From Bacillota bacterium (lineage in GTDB: Bacteria; Bacillota_I; Bacilli_A; Izemoplasmatales; Hujiaoplasmataceae), in NCBI GenBank assembly GCA_018816905.1, contig JAHIVB010000008.1, forward strand, positions 62,001 to 126,000: DNA of 64,000 nt. The letters are read 5' to 3'. Positions within the stretch are counted from its first letter, which is position 1; every line of letters starts with the position of its first letter. Position numbers and translations under genes: made by a program. Of this stretch, positions 34,987-42,172 are shown piece after piece. The notes under the pieces were generated by a model. The model had not been told where the DNA came from, did not search any database, and worked only from the letters and a program-made list of their open reading frames with translations.

Positions 34987-35784
34987 ATGACTAATTTATC
35001 AGATGGAACCTTAGCTTTCTTAGGTATTTCTTTCATTTTTATGATGACCACAGCGGGAGCTTCGATGGTTTTTCTCTTTAAAAATCAAATGAGCGATTTG
35101 TTCAAAAGGATCTTTTTAGGGTTTGCGGCTGGTGTCATGATTGCCGCATCGGTTTGGTCATTGTTGATTCCCGCAATTGAAGAAGCAGAAAATCAAGGAA
35201 TGACTGGTTGGATTCCCGCAGCTGTTGGTTTTGTCGGAGGAGGACTGTTTTTACTTCTTGTCGATAGTTTGCTACCACACATGCATTTGGATTCTGACAA
35301 GCCAGAAGGTTTGAAATCTTCGATGAAAAGAACTTCCATGCTCGTATTTGCAGTAACCCTTCATAATGTTCCAGAAGGATTGGCAGTCGGACTTGCTTTT
35401 GGGCTGGCCATGCAAAGCGGATCCGCGATTGGAATGGCTGGTGCAGTTGGACTCGCCATCGGTATAGGAATTCAAAACTTTCCAGAAGGCGCAGCTATTT
35501 CATTACCGTTAAAACAAGAAAACTTTTCAACTGGCAAATCTTTTCTCTATGGAATGCTTAGTGGGGCTGCTGAACCGGTGTTTGCGGTCATTGGTATGAT
35601 ATTGGCTGTTCAGTTGACATTTATCATGCCTTGGTTCTTGGCATTTGCTGCAGGGGCAATGATTTATGTCGTCGCAGAAGAACTTATTCCCGAAGCACAA
35701 CTTGGTGAACATACCAATGTAGGTACTTTAGCTGTAATGGCGGGATTTGTTATTATGATGATTCTCGATGTTGCACTGGGATAA
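34987..35784 (+). CDS. ZIP-family metal transporter
   Basis: Membrane importer for zinc or other divalent metal. About eight hydrophobic segments lie in 265 residues. The binuclear metal site motifs are HNVPEG (126-131) and QNFPEG (163-168) in adjacent helices. A His-containing loop (LLPHMHLDSD, about 95-104) fits the variable metal-sensing loop between helices 3 and 4. AGGAGG precedes the ATG. I saw no Zur or MntR box before it; it appears to be read through from the dehydrogenase/GNAT genes. Confidence 0.92.
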   Translation: MTNLSDGTLAFLGISFIFMMTTAGASMVFLFKNQMSDLFKRIFLGFAAGVMIAASVWSLLIPAIEEAENQGMTGWIPAAVGFVGGGLFLLLVDSLLPHMHLDSDKPEGLKSSMKRTSMLVFAVTLHNVPEGLAVGLAFGLAMQSGSAIGMAGAVGLAIGIGIQNFPEGAAISLPLKQENFSTGKSFLYGMLSGAAEPVFAVIGMILAVQLTFIMPWFLAFAAGAMIYVVAEELIPEAQLGEHTNVGTLAVMAGFVIMMILDVALG

Positions 35785-35803
35785 AAAAAACGGAGGATCA
35801 CAT

Positions 35804-36490
35804 TTGGATTATTCTAAAATAAAAATATTATATGAAGATAATCACCTGTTGGTATGCATTAAACCAGCAGGCGTTTTGTCGCAGGCCTCGGATAAAAACC
35901 TACCCGACATGCTTACTTTATTAAAAGCATATTTGAAAGAGAAATATATGAAACCTGGGAATGTTTATCTAGGTTTGGTGCATCGATTAGATTTAAATGT
36001 GGGGGGAATCATGGTGTTTGCTAAAACGTCGAAAGCTGCGGCCAGATTGTCTGAAGTGATTAGAAATCATGAATTTTCTAAAGAATACTATGCAGTTGTT
36101 AAAGGGGCTTTACCTATTGGACAGGAAGAAACACTTCTGGATAAAATATCAAAAAACGAATTGAACAGAGTCGGATATATTGACGATGATTTCGGCAAGG
36201 AATCAAAACTTCATTACTCCGTTCTTGACAGTCAAGAAATCAAAGGGGAAAAATATTCTCTCGTTCAAATCCGTCTATTTAGTGGAAGGTTTCATCAAAT
36301 TCGAGTTCAGTTTTCAAGCAGAGGTTTTCCATTGTTTGGTGATGAAAAATATGGAAATGATAATTCAAGTATAGAAAATGAAATCGGTTTATATGCTTAT
36401 AAAGTATCGTTTCCGCATCCCGTGTCCAAAGAAATCATCGAATTTGAAGACACTCCTTTTTTTGGTATTTTTAGTCGATTTTTTTCATAG
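35804..36490 (+). CDS. RluA-family RNA pseudouridine synthase
   Basis: Isomerises uridine to pseudouridine in rRNA or tRNA. The catalytic motif is HRLD with Asp at residue 63 (LVHRLDLNVGGIMVFAKT), followed by KEYYAVVKG and GRFHQIRVQFS. It has no S4 domain, and at 228 residues it is short for the family, so the target site is not assigned. I choose TTG 35804, preceded by CGGAGGATC; the frame is open back into the ZIP gene. The upstream gene ends 19 bases before. Confidence 0.9.
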   Translation: MDYSKIKILYEDNHLLVCIKPAGVLSQASDKNLPDMLTLLKAYLKEKYMKPGNVYLGLVHRLDLNVGGIMVFAKTSKAAARLSEVIRNHEFSKEYYAVVKGALPIGQEETLLDKISKNELNRVGYIDDDFGKESKLHYSVLDSQEIKGEKYSLVQIRLFSGRFHQIRVQFSSRGFPLFGDEKYGNDNSSIENEIGLYAYKVSFPHPVSKEIIEFEDTPFFGIFSRFFS

Positions 36491-36828
36491 CAGACATTTT
36501 TTATTCGATAAATGACATTTTAAGGGTTTGCTTTTTCCGAAAAATATGATACATTGATATAGATAGTAATTATTATTTAATGAGGCAGATTTGGATTGAG
36601 CAACTACGATTCATCTTTTTTTTCACTCTAGTTGACGCAATTTCAACTCATTAAATGGCTAAAGAACTGGGTAATTTTGTTTGATATCGTTTTCATTGAA
36701 TTTTTTTTAAGATTTCGATTGTTTTTGTTATACGTTTCTAATATAATAGGCTAACTTTTTTTGACGTACAATGAAATTAGCCTGTTTTCTAGCATATAGA
36801 AAAGAAAATTAGGATAAGGGGATTATTT
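36491..36828. other. 338-base intergenic region before the S41-like lipoprotein gene
   Basis: No gene is visible. It holds a promoter (36719-36747) and two inverted repeats: AGTTGA/TCAACT (36630-36648) and AGGCTAA/TTAGCCT (36748-36783), the latter beginning right after the -10. No strong terminator for the preceding gene was found. Composition is very AT-rich. Confidence 0.6.
36719..36747 (+). promoter_or_regulatory. Promoter of the S41-like lipoprotein gene
   Basis: TTGTTT (36719-36724), 17 bases, TATAAT (36742-36747). An AGGCTAA/TTAGCCT inverted repeat with a 22-base loop overlaps the expected transcription start. Confidence 0.7.
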
Positions 36829-39030
36829 ATGAAAAACTATTTAAAAGTATTGATTTTTGTGTTTTTATTGTTTGGAATCGTTGGTTGTACTGGAACAAGC
36901 GAAACAACGACGACAACGACTACTGCAGTAACGACTACAGATGCTGATCCTGTTATTTTGGGAGTAGAAGATGTTTCTGTTATTCGTAAAGTCGCTACAT
37001 TTGATGTGCTTGACGGAATCACTGTTATGGACAACGAAGATGGAGATTTAACTTCAAGCATCGTTGTTACAGGTGAAGTTGACACAACCGTAGTCGGTGA
37101 ATATCCGATTACCGTTTCTGTAACGGATTCTAATGGTAACGAAGTCAGTGAATCCTTTGTTGTTTCCGTTTATGTCGGAGATGATGAAGCGGTTGTCTTA
37201 CTCGATTTGGCAACGGTAGATCTATCTGGAGATTTTGTTCTACCTTCAAAAGGGCCAAACGGATCAACCTTCATTTGGAGATCCAATAGAGTGGATGTTA
37301 TTACAAACAAAGGTTATGTTATTCCTCCTGGAATAGGATGTGACCCTGTCACTGTTACAATGAGTGCAAGAATCAATTACGGTACTTTCTCAGAATACTA
37401 TTATTTTGATGTCGTCGTTCAACCGAACGTTGAATTATCCGGACCGATTACTTCAGTAAGCGTTCCGTTTGAAGGCACAAGTGAAGAATATTTAGTTCCT
37501 AGCCAAGAAAGCGTAGATTTGTTCTTCATCGATGGAGGAAATGTTCCTTACATTGACGTTGAAACTTACATTCGTTTAATTAATGGCGCCATTCAGTCAG
37601 ATATTATAGATGTAACTCCTGTTGGTGAAGACGGATTGGCAATTGCTTACGAAATTGAATATGAAGACTTTGATGGATCGATGAAGACCGATTCCTTCGA
37701 AGCTTATTTCGATTTTACTTTAAATACTTTCACAGTTAATAATTTTGGTTTCTTTGAAAACTACGTTGCTGAAACAACTTCCGACTACGGCGAAGGTCTA
37801 AACTATTTAGATGCTGATTATGTAGATGGACAAGCGGTTACTATTCCATTAGGATTCTACAATTTCGATATTTTAATTGACGATTCCGGTGAAACAACGA
37901 ATTATTTGGTACCGTTCCATGTCGCAAACTTGTTGTTTGCTGGTGGCGTTTATTATGACGTTTACTACAATGGAGAAAAATTGTGGGGAATTGATACCTT
38001 CACGATATCTGGTGGCGAAGAAGAAGATTTATTGATTCAAAATCAAATTAGAACTAGTTCTTACAATACACAAACGATTCCTGAGGATGTTCGTTGGGCT
38101 ACTTATAATTTCCTTGCTCTGACCTTCGATTATTTCTATGGATTACGTTATGAATACGAAGTTGACTCTTTCTATGAAATATTGTCAGTTCAAGCAAAAG
38201 ATATGATTATGGCTTACTCTGATGTTGGATTCTATCGACAAGTATTCGAAGCTGCTTACAATAGAGATGACCTACACACTTCTTATGGGTTCACTGGTTT
38301 TTACGAAGCTCCTTTTGAAATTACGCTATATCAAAACGATCTTGGACCTGGAACTTTAGATTTTTATGAAGGTTATTGGCATATGCAAGATCTTCTCGAC
38401 ACTAAATACGGAAGTTATGAGAATCTCCCAGAGTTTAGTGTGATAGATGAAGGAAAAACTGCAGTCATTTATCTAACAGGATTTGATATCGATACACCTG
38501 ATAGTTTCAAGGAAATTCTTGATTCTTTAGATAGTACTGTTGAAAACGTCGTAATTGATTTATCCTATAATACCGGAGGAAATCTTGGCGCAGTTTTACG
38601 TATTTTCGGTTATATGACTGAAAATCCAATTCTGTACCATTCATGGAATCCAGCAGACGATTCAGCCGTTACATATTACATCGAAAGCGATTATGTTGCT
38701 TACGACTATGAATGGTACATTGTGACTTCAAGCGTTACATTCAGCGCAGCGAACTTCATGGCAGCGATGGCAAAAGAACAAGGAATTGCGACCATCGTTG
38801 GATTGGATTCCAGTGGTGGAGCATCTTCTATCGGAGTTGTCATGACGCCTGATGGTTCAAGTTTGATTATTAGTACGAACAATGTGCTCTGCACAAGAAT
38901 TGGAAACGAAACTGAAGGATATCAATATATCAGCATCGAGGATGGTGTACCTGTTGAGTATTCAATGTACAATCCTACGAGCGATTCATTACTAATCACT
39001 ACCATTGAAACGGCTGCAACCGAAGAATAA
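36829..39030 (+). CDS. Lipoprotein with Ig-like domain and S41 peptidase-like domain
   Basis: Surface lipoprotein of 733 residues. The lipobox ends at C20 (GIVGC), followed by a Thr-rich stalk (24-38). A DUF5011/HYR-like Ig domain (about 40-118) includes VTDSNGNEVSESF. The C-terminal third resembles the S41 (tail-specific protease) fold: VVIDLSYNTGGNLG and TSSVTFSAANFM, with the putative nucleophile S639. The Lys normally found about 25 residues later in CtpA-type Ser/Lys dyads is not present (GLDSSGGASSIG). It could use another catalytic set or be inactive. It stands alone with its own promoter. Confidence 0.78.
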   Translation: MKNYLKVLIFVFLLFGIVGCTGTSETTTTTTTAVTTTDADPVILGVEDVSVIRKVATFDVLDGITVMDNEDGDLTSSIVVTGEVDTTVVGEYPITVSVTDSNGNEVSESFVVSVYVGDDEAVVLLDLATVDLSGDFVLPSKGPNGSTFIWRSNRVDVITNKGYVIPPGIGCDPVTVTMSARINYGTFSEYYYFDVVVQPNVELSGPITSVSVPFEGTSEEYLVPSQESVDLFFIDGGNVPYIDVETYIRLINGAIQSDIIDVTPVGEDGLAIAYEIEYEDFDGSMKTDSFEAYFDFTLNTFTVNNFGFFENYVAETTSDYGEGLNYLDADYVDGQAVTIPLGFYNFDILIDDSGETTNYLVPFHVANLLFAGGVYYDVYYNGEKLWGIDTFTISGGEEEDLLIQNQIRTSSYNTQTIPEDVRWATYNFLALTFDYFYGLRYEYEVDSFYEILSVQAKDMIMAYSDVGFYRQVFEAAYNRDDLHTSYGFTGFYEAPFEITLYQNDLGPGTLDFYEGYWHMQDLLDTKYGSYENLPEFSVIDEGKTAVIYLTGFDIDTPDSFKEILDSLDSTVENVVIDLSYNTGGNLGAVLRIFGYMTENPILYHSWNPADDSAVTYYIESDYVAYDYEWYIVTSSVTFSAANFMAAMAKEQGIATIVGLDSSGGASSIGVVMTPDGSSLIISTNNVLCTRIGNETEGYQYISIEDGVPVEYSMYNPTSDSLLITTIETAATEE

Positions 39031-39228
39031 TATTTAATCTTTTCAGACTTATAGAGTTTGAAATGACGAAGCCCGTAATTATAGAATGTTCCATGCTTTA
39101 TTGGCTACATTTTCACTCAAATTTGGGCAATTTATGAACCTTAGACCCAATGTTTATCGGTTTATCTTGAATTTTGTTCAAAAATGTGATAAAAAAAGAG
39201 TGTGGAACATCTATTTATGGGAGAATTT

Positions 39229-39672
39229 ATGAAGAAAAGATTATACGATTTTTCAATTGCAACTGCTGTTATTGTGCTCTTGGCTTATGTGGTTGTACTT
39301 TTAATATCTATTTACTCTGTCACGCATAATGGAGATTCAGGGTACGGAAGTTATATTTTCTTAAGTTTGATTGTATCCAGTTTGGTTTTCGTCATCATAT
39401 ATTATGGAGTATTCTCGATTTTAATGAACGAAGACGGAGCCAAACATCGATGGAAGAAAATTTTGAAAGAAAATCTAACCTATGAAATCAGACGAAATTA
39501 TCGATTGAAATACGATGAAATTATTTTGAGAGATAAACTGATTGACTACGACCATTTATCGAAAAGAGAAGTGAAAAGACACGAGATAGCAGTACAATAT
39601 TTCCCTAAATATGAAGTGTTTCTCGAATCGTATTTGAATCATAAAGATTTACAAGGGGAGACTAGAAGATGA
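39229..39672 (+). CDS. Hypothetical protein with two transmembrane helices
   Basis: Not recognised. Two hydrophobic helices (about 8-32 and 43-65) are followed by a basic, helical cytosolic tail to residue 147 (RHRWKKILKENLTYEIRRNYRLKY). ATG 39229 is chosen, six bases after GGGAGAA; ATG 39217 and GTG 39202 are alternatives. It overlaps the next gene by four bases (ATGA), so the two small membrane proteins are probably made together. The 198 bases upstream show no clear promoter. Confidence 0.6.
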   Translation: MKKRLYDFSIATAVIVLLAYVVVLLISIYSVTHNGDSGYGSYIFLSLIVSSLVFVIIYYGVFSILMNEDGAKHRWKKILKENLTYEIRRNYRLKYDEIILRDKLIDYDHLSKREVKRHEIAVQYFPKYEVFLESYLNHKDLQGETRR

Positions 39673-39962
39673 AGAAGGCAACAAAAGAACAACTTGATGA
39701 GTTTTACCTTTCTGTCGATCAGAAGAAGGATTCAACTTCTGAAGAAAAAAGATTAAATCCTTCTTTAAAATCTGAAGTCAAATCCCTTCCTTATCAATGC
39801 CCAAGATGTCATAAACTCCTTTCTAGTCGAAAAGAGCCTTGCAAATATTGTAATTACACGGGATATATTCCCATGAGCGAAGATGAAACTAAAAAAATCA
39901 GAAAAGTACTCTTCGTAATCATATTGGCAATCGCTATCGTCGTATATATTCTTACGAGATAG
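39669..39962 (+). CDS. Small zinc-ribbon protein with C-terminal membrane anchor
   Basis: Not assigned to a named family. The 97 residues comprise a charged N-terminal region, a four-cysteine ribbon (CPRCxK, then CKYC, about 44-61) likely to bind zinc, and a single C-terminal hydrophobic helix (about 78-96), suggesting a tail-anchored protein facing the cytosol. The start overlaps the previous stop. A role with its two-helix neighbour is inferred from coupling only. Confidence 0.6.
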   Translation: MKKATKEQLDEFYLSVDQKKDSTSEEKRLNPSLKSEVKSLPYQCPRCHKLLSSRKEPCKYCNYTGYIPMSEDETKKIRKVLFVIILAIAIVVYILTR

Positions 39963-40128
39963 AATTATCAGTTATGACAATCTAATATAATGTATTTAAT
40001 TACCATGAAAATTCATTTCACGTGTTTGCATGATATTTTTTGAGAATGGGGTTGCATTTTGCATTCAAAAATTATAAAATGTATAAATCACGAGGGGCAA
40101 TGTAATTTCGTTAAATCCTTATATTGTC

Positions 40129-40157
40129 TTGTATTTTTATGTTTTTAGTAGTATAAT
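40129..40157 (+). promoter_or_regulatory. Promoter of the InlB-repeat lipoprotein/opp operon
   Basis: TTGTAT (40129-40134), 17 bases, TATAAT (40152-40157). The leader to the first gene is about 75 bases. The region 39963-40239 holds nothing else I can assign. Confidence 0.7.
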
Positions 40158-40160
40158 GTT

Positions 40161-40172
40161 AAAAACGTTTTT
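40161..40172. promoter_or_regulatory. Perfect palindrome AAAAACGTTTTT at the transcription start
   Basis: A 12-base perfect palindrome with a central CG lies four bases after the -10, over the expected +1. A CG centre flanked by A and T is typical of LacI-family (for example CcpA-like) operators, and the match to the cre consensus is partial. It is a candidate repressor site for the opp operon. Confidence 0.45.
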
Positions 40173-40239
40173 CATCATTTATAACCTTGGAAAACGAAAT
40201 ACAATTTCTTAATCTAGCGGAGATGGGTGCAATTAAAAT

Positions 40240-42123
40240 ATGAATTTATTAAAACTAAAAAAAAGCAAATTTCTTTTGTTGATAATCGCTATATTGGCTT
40301 CAGCATTAATTGGATGTACAAGTAATACTGATATTGAAGAGTCCTTAATCTATACTGTCATATATGATGGTAATGGTGGGTATCTTGGAAATAAGACCTA
40401 TACTGTACGTAAATTGCAAGTAGCACAAGATAGCAAGATTCCAAAGTATCTTTCCTATTATTCACAAGATTCTTATGTGGTTTCAAGTTTAGGTTTGGCA
40501 ATCAGATCAGGATACTCCTTACAAGGATGGTATTTGGAAGAAAACGCTGAATACGCCGCTAACCCTCTTGGAGCTTATGTGTATTTAGATATTAATGATG
40601 GCAACGGGCTCTATCAAATCAACGCTGAAGGTGACTATGTTTACGGATACGTAGAAGACACTGAAGGAACCTTGATTTATGTCAACGTTGAAGAAATCGG
40701 AGAAGATGTCGACCCTGAAACCGTTGAATATATCTATTTCAATGGTGGAAATGGTTGGGGCTTCTATATATATGATTTAGGAAACGCGGATCATGTTGAA
40801 ATTTATAACGCTTCAGGCAGTTATACACCAGCAGAAGTTGCAGCTTATGGAACCTATTTGGTTTTCAGCGAGTTGACAACGGATGAACAGACTCTGTTCG
40901 CTGACATTTCTAAATATCGTCAAGATTATTATCCTTATACCGAAGCCGATGAAGGCTTGGTAAGGTATTCCTTGGATAGTGGATACATTTACTTCGACAC
41001 CATGATGGTTATGGATGAACTAGGCCATTACGTCTTAGATGGTGACAATTACGTAGATTATGATTCAGAAAACCCTGCTCATGCAGATTTGGATCGTTAT
41101 TCTATTGATTCAAGATATGTTTTCACATCATCAGCTAGCTATACAACACCTTCTGACTTGCCGAGATATAATGCTGATATTACCTATTGGGATTTTGAAA
41201 ATGACAGAGTGACAAGTGATATGGTATTGATTGCACATTGGGAAAAGAAACTCACTGTTCAATACATTCAAATGTCTGGTCAAATTACTTACATTACTCA
41301 AAAACTAACTCCTGATAACACAAGTTCAGTTGATTTAATTGCCGGTGAAACGATCGGTAAACTTGAAACGATACCTTTATATGCTGGATATACTTTCGTG
41401 GGATGGAGTACTTCACTAACTGAATACGTTCCTTGGGACTTTGCCAATGACGTTTTCCCAATAGGGCAAGATACGCTTGTATTATATGCGTTCATGGTCG
41501 AGGGGACCTACACTAGAGTGAATACCGCAGCGAAATTATTCGCTATCGCACAAAATCCGGATCTTAATTATCTGCTTGTAGCGGATATCGATCTCGAAGG
41601 ACAAGAATTCATCAATATTTCACCACTTGGATTCGAAGTCAAAGCTTCAGTTGTAACTACAGTCGTTCCATTTACGGGAGAATTCCTGTCAATGGGATAT
41701 AAGATTTCGAATTATACGATTAGAGTTCAAAACTCACAAAAAGATATCAATGTCGATGCCGGAGTTATCGTTGTTATGGGACTCTTCCCATATGTTCAAA
41801 ACGCTACAATTACCGGTTTGACAGTAGAAAATGCTCATATCTTGTTCGTTACTACCACAACCGGAAGTAATGTCATTTGTGAAATAGGTGGCGCAGGAAT
41901 CATAGGAACAGCTCTTGACGGGGAATCATTCGTCATTGACTCTTCTGTTGAAATTGATTTCGCAGTCACTTCACCTACCCAAGTTACTTTCCCTGTATAT
42001 ATTGGGGATATCGTGGCTTTGGGATCTGAATATGTAACAATTACAGGCACTACTGCAACAATCGATTATTCTCTTATAACGGGAATAACTACGAGCACTT
42101 TATCAGTGCAAACCTTAGATTAG
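40240..42123 (+). CDS. InlB B-repeat (Listeria-Bacteroides type) lipoprotein
   Basis: Surface lipoprotein of 627 residues: lipobox at C26 (ALIGC), no Thr-rich stalk. Two segments look like InlB B-repeat/Flg_new modules: about 37-98 (YTVIYDGNGGY to GWYLEE) and about 340-420 (TVQYIQMSGQ to GWSTSL). The C terminus has a GLUG-like or beta-helix-like section. Tyr/Asp-rich sequence fills the middle. It precedes the peptide-binding protein by 49 bases with no terminator between, so it is probably in the opp transcript. The ribosome site is weak (GGGTG). A role in binding or adhesion is inferred. Confidence 0.72.
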   Translation: MNLLKLKKSKFLLLIIAILASALIGCTSNTDIEESLIYTVIYDGNGGYLGNKTYTVRKLQVAQDSKIPKYLSYYSQDSYVVSSLGLAIRSGYSLQGWYLEENAEYAANPLGAYVYLDINDGNGLYQINAEGDYVYGYVEDTEGTLIYVNVEEIGEDVDPETVEYIYFNGGNGWGFYIYDLGNADHVEIYNASGSYTPAEVAAYGTYLVFSELTTDEQTLFADISKYRQDYYPYTEADEGLVRYSLDSGYIYFDTMMVMDELGHYVLDGDNYVDYDSENPAHADLDRYSIDSRYVFTSSASYTTPSDLPRYNADITYWDFENDRVTSDMVLIAHWEKKLTVQYIQMSGQITYITQKLTPDNTSSVDLIAGETIGKLETIPLYAGYTFVGWSTSLTEYVPWDFANDVFPIGQDTLVLYAFMVEGTYTRVNTAAKLFAIAQNPDLNYLLVADIDLEGQEFINISPLGFEVKASVVTTVVPFTGEFLSMGYKISNYTIRVQNSQKDINVDAGVIVVMGLFPYVQNATITGLTVENAHILFVTTTTGSNVICEIGGAGIIGTALDGESFVIDSSVEIDFAVTSPTQVTFPVYIGDIVALGSEYVTITGTTATIDYSLITGITTSTLSVQTLD

Positions 42124-42172
42124 GCTTATTGATGTTAAATCATTAAGAATAGAAAAAAAATGGAGGAAAAAG

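Noticed and set aside
36837-37085. Minus-strand open frame opposite the S41-like gene
   Set aside because: It arises from the Thr/Val-rich coding strand read backwards; no ribosome site and no family resemblance.
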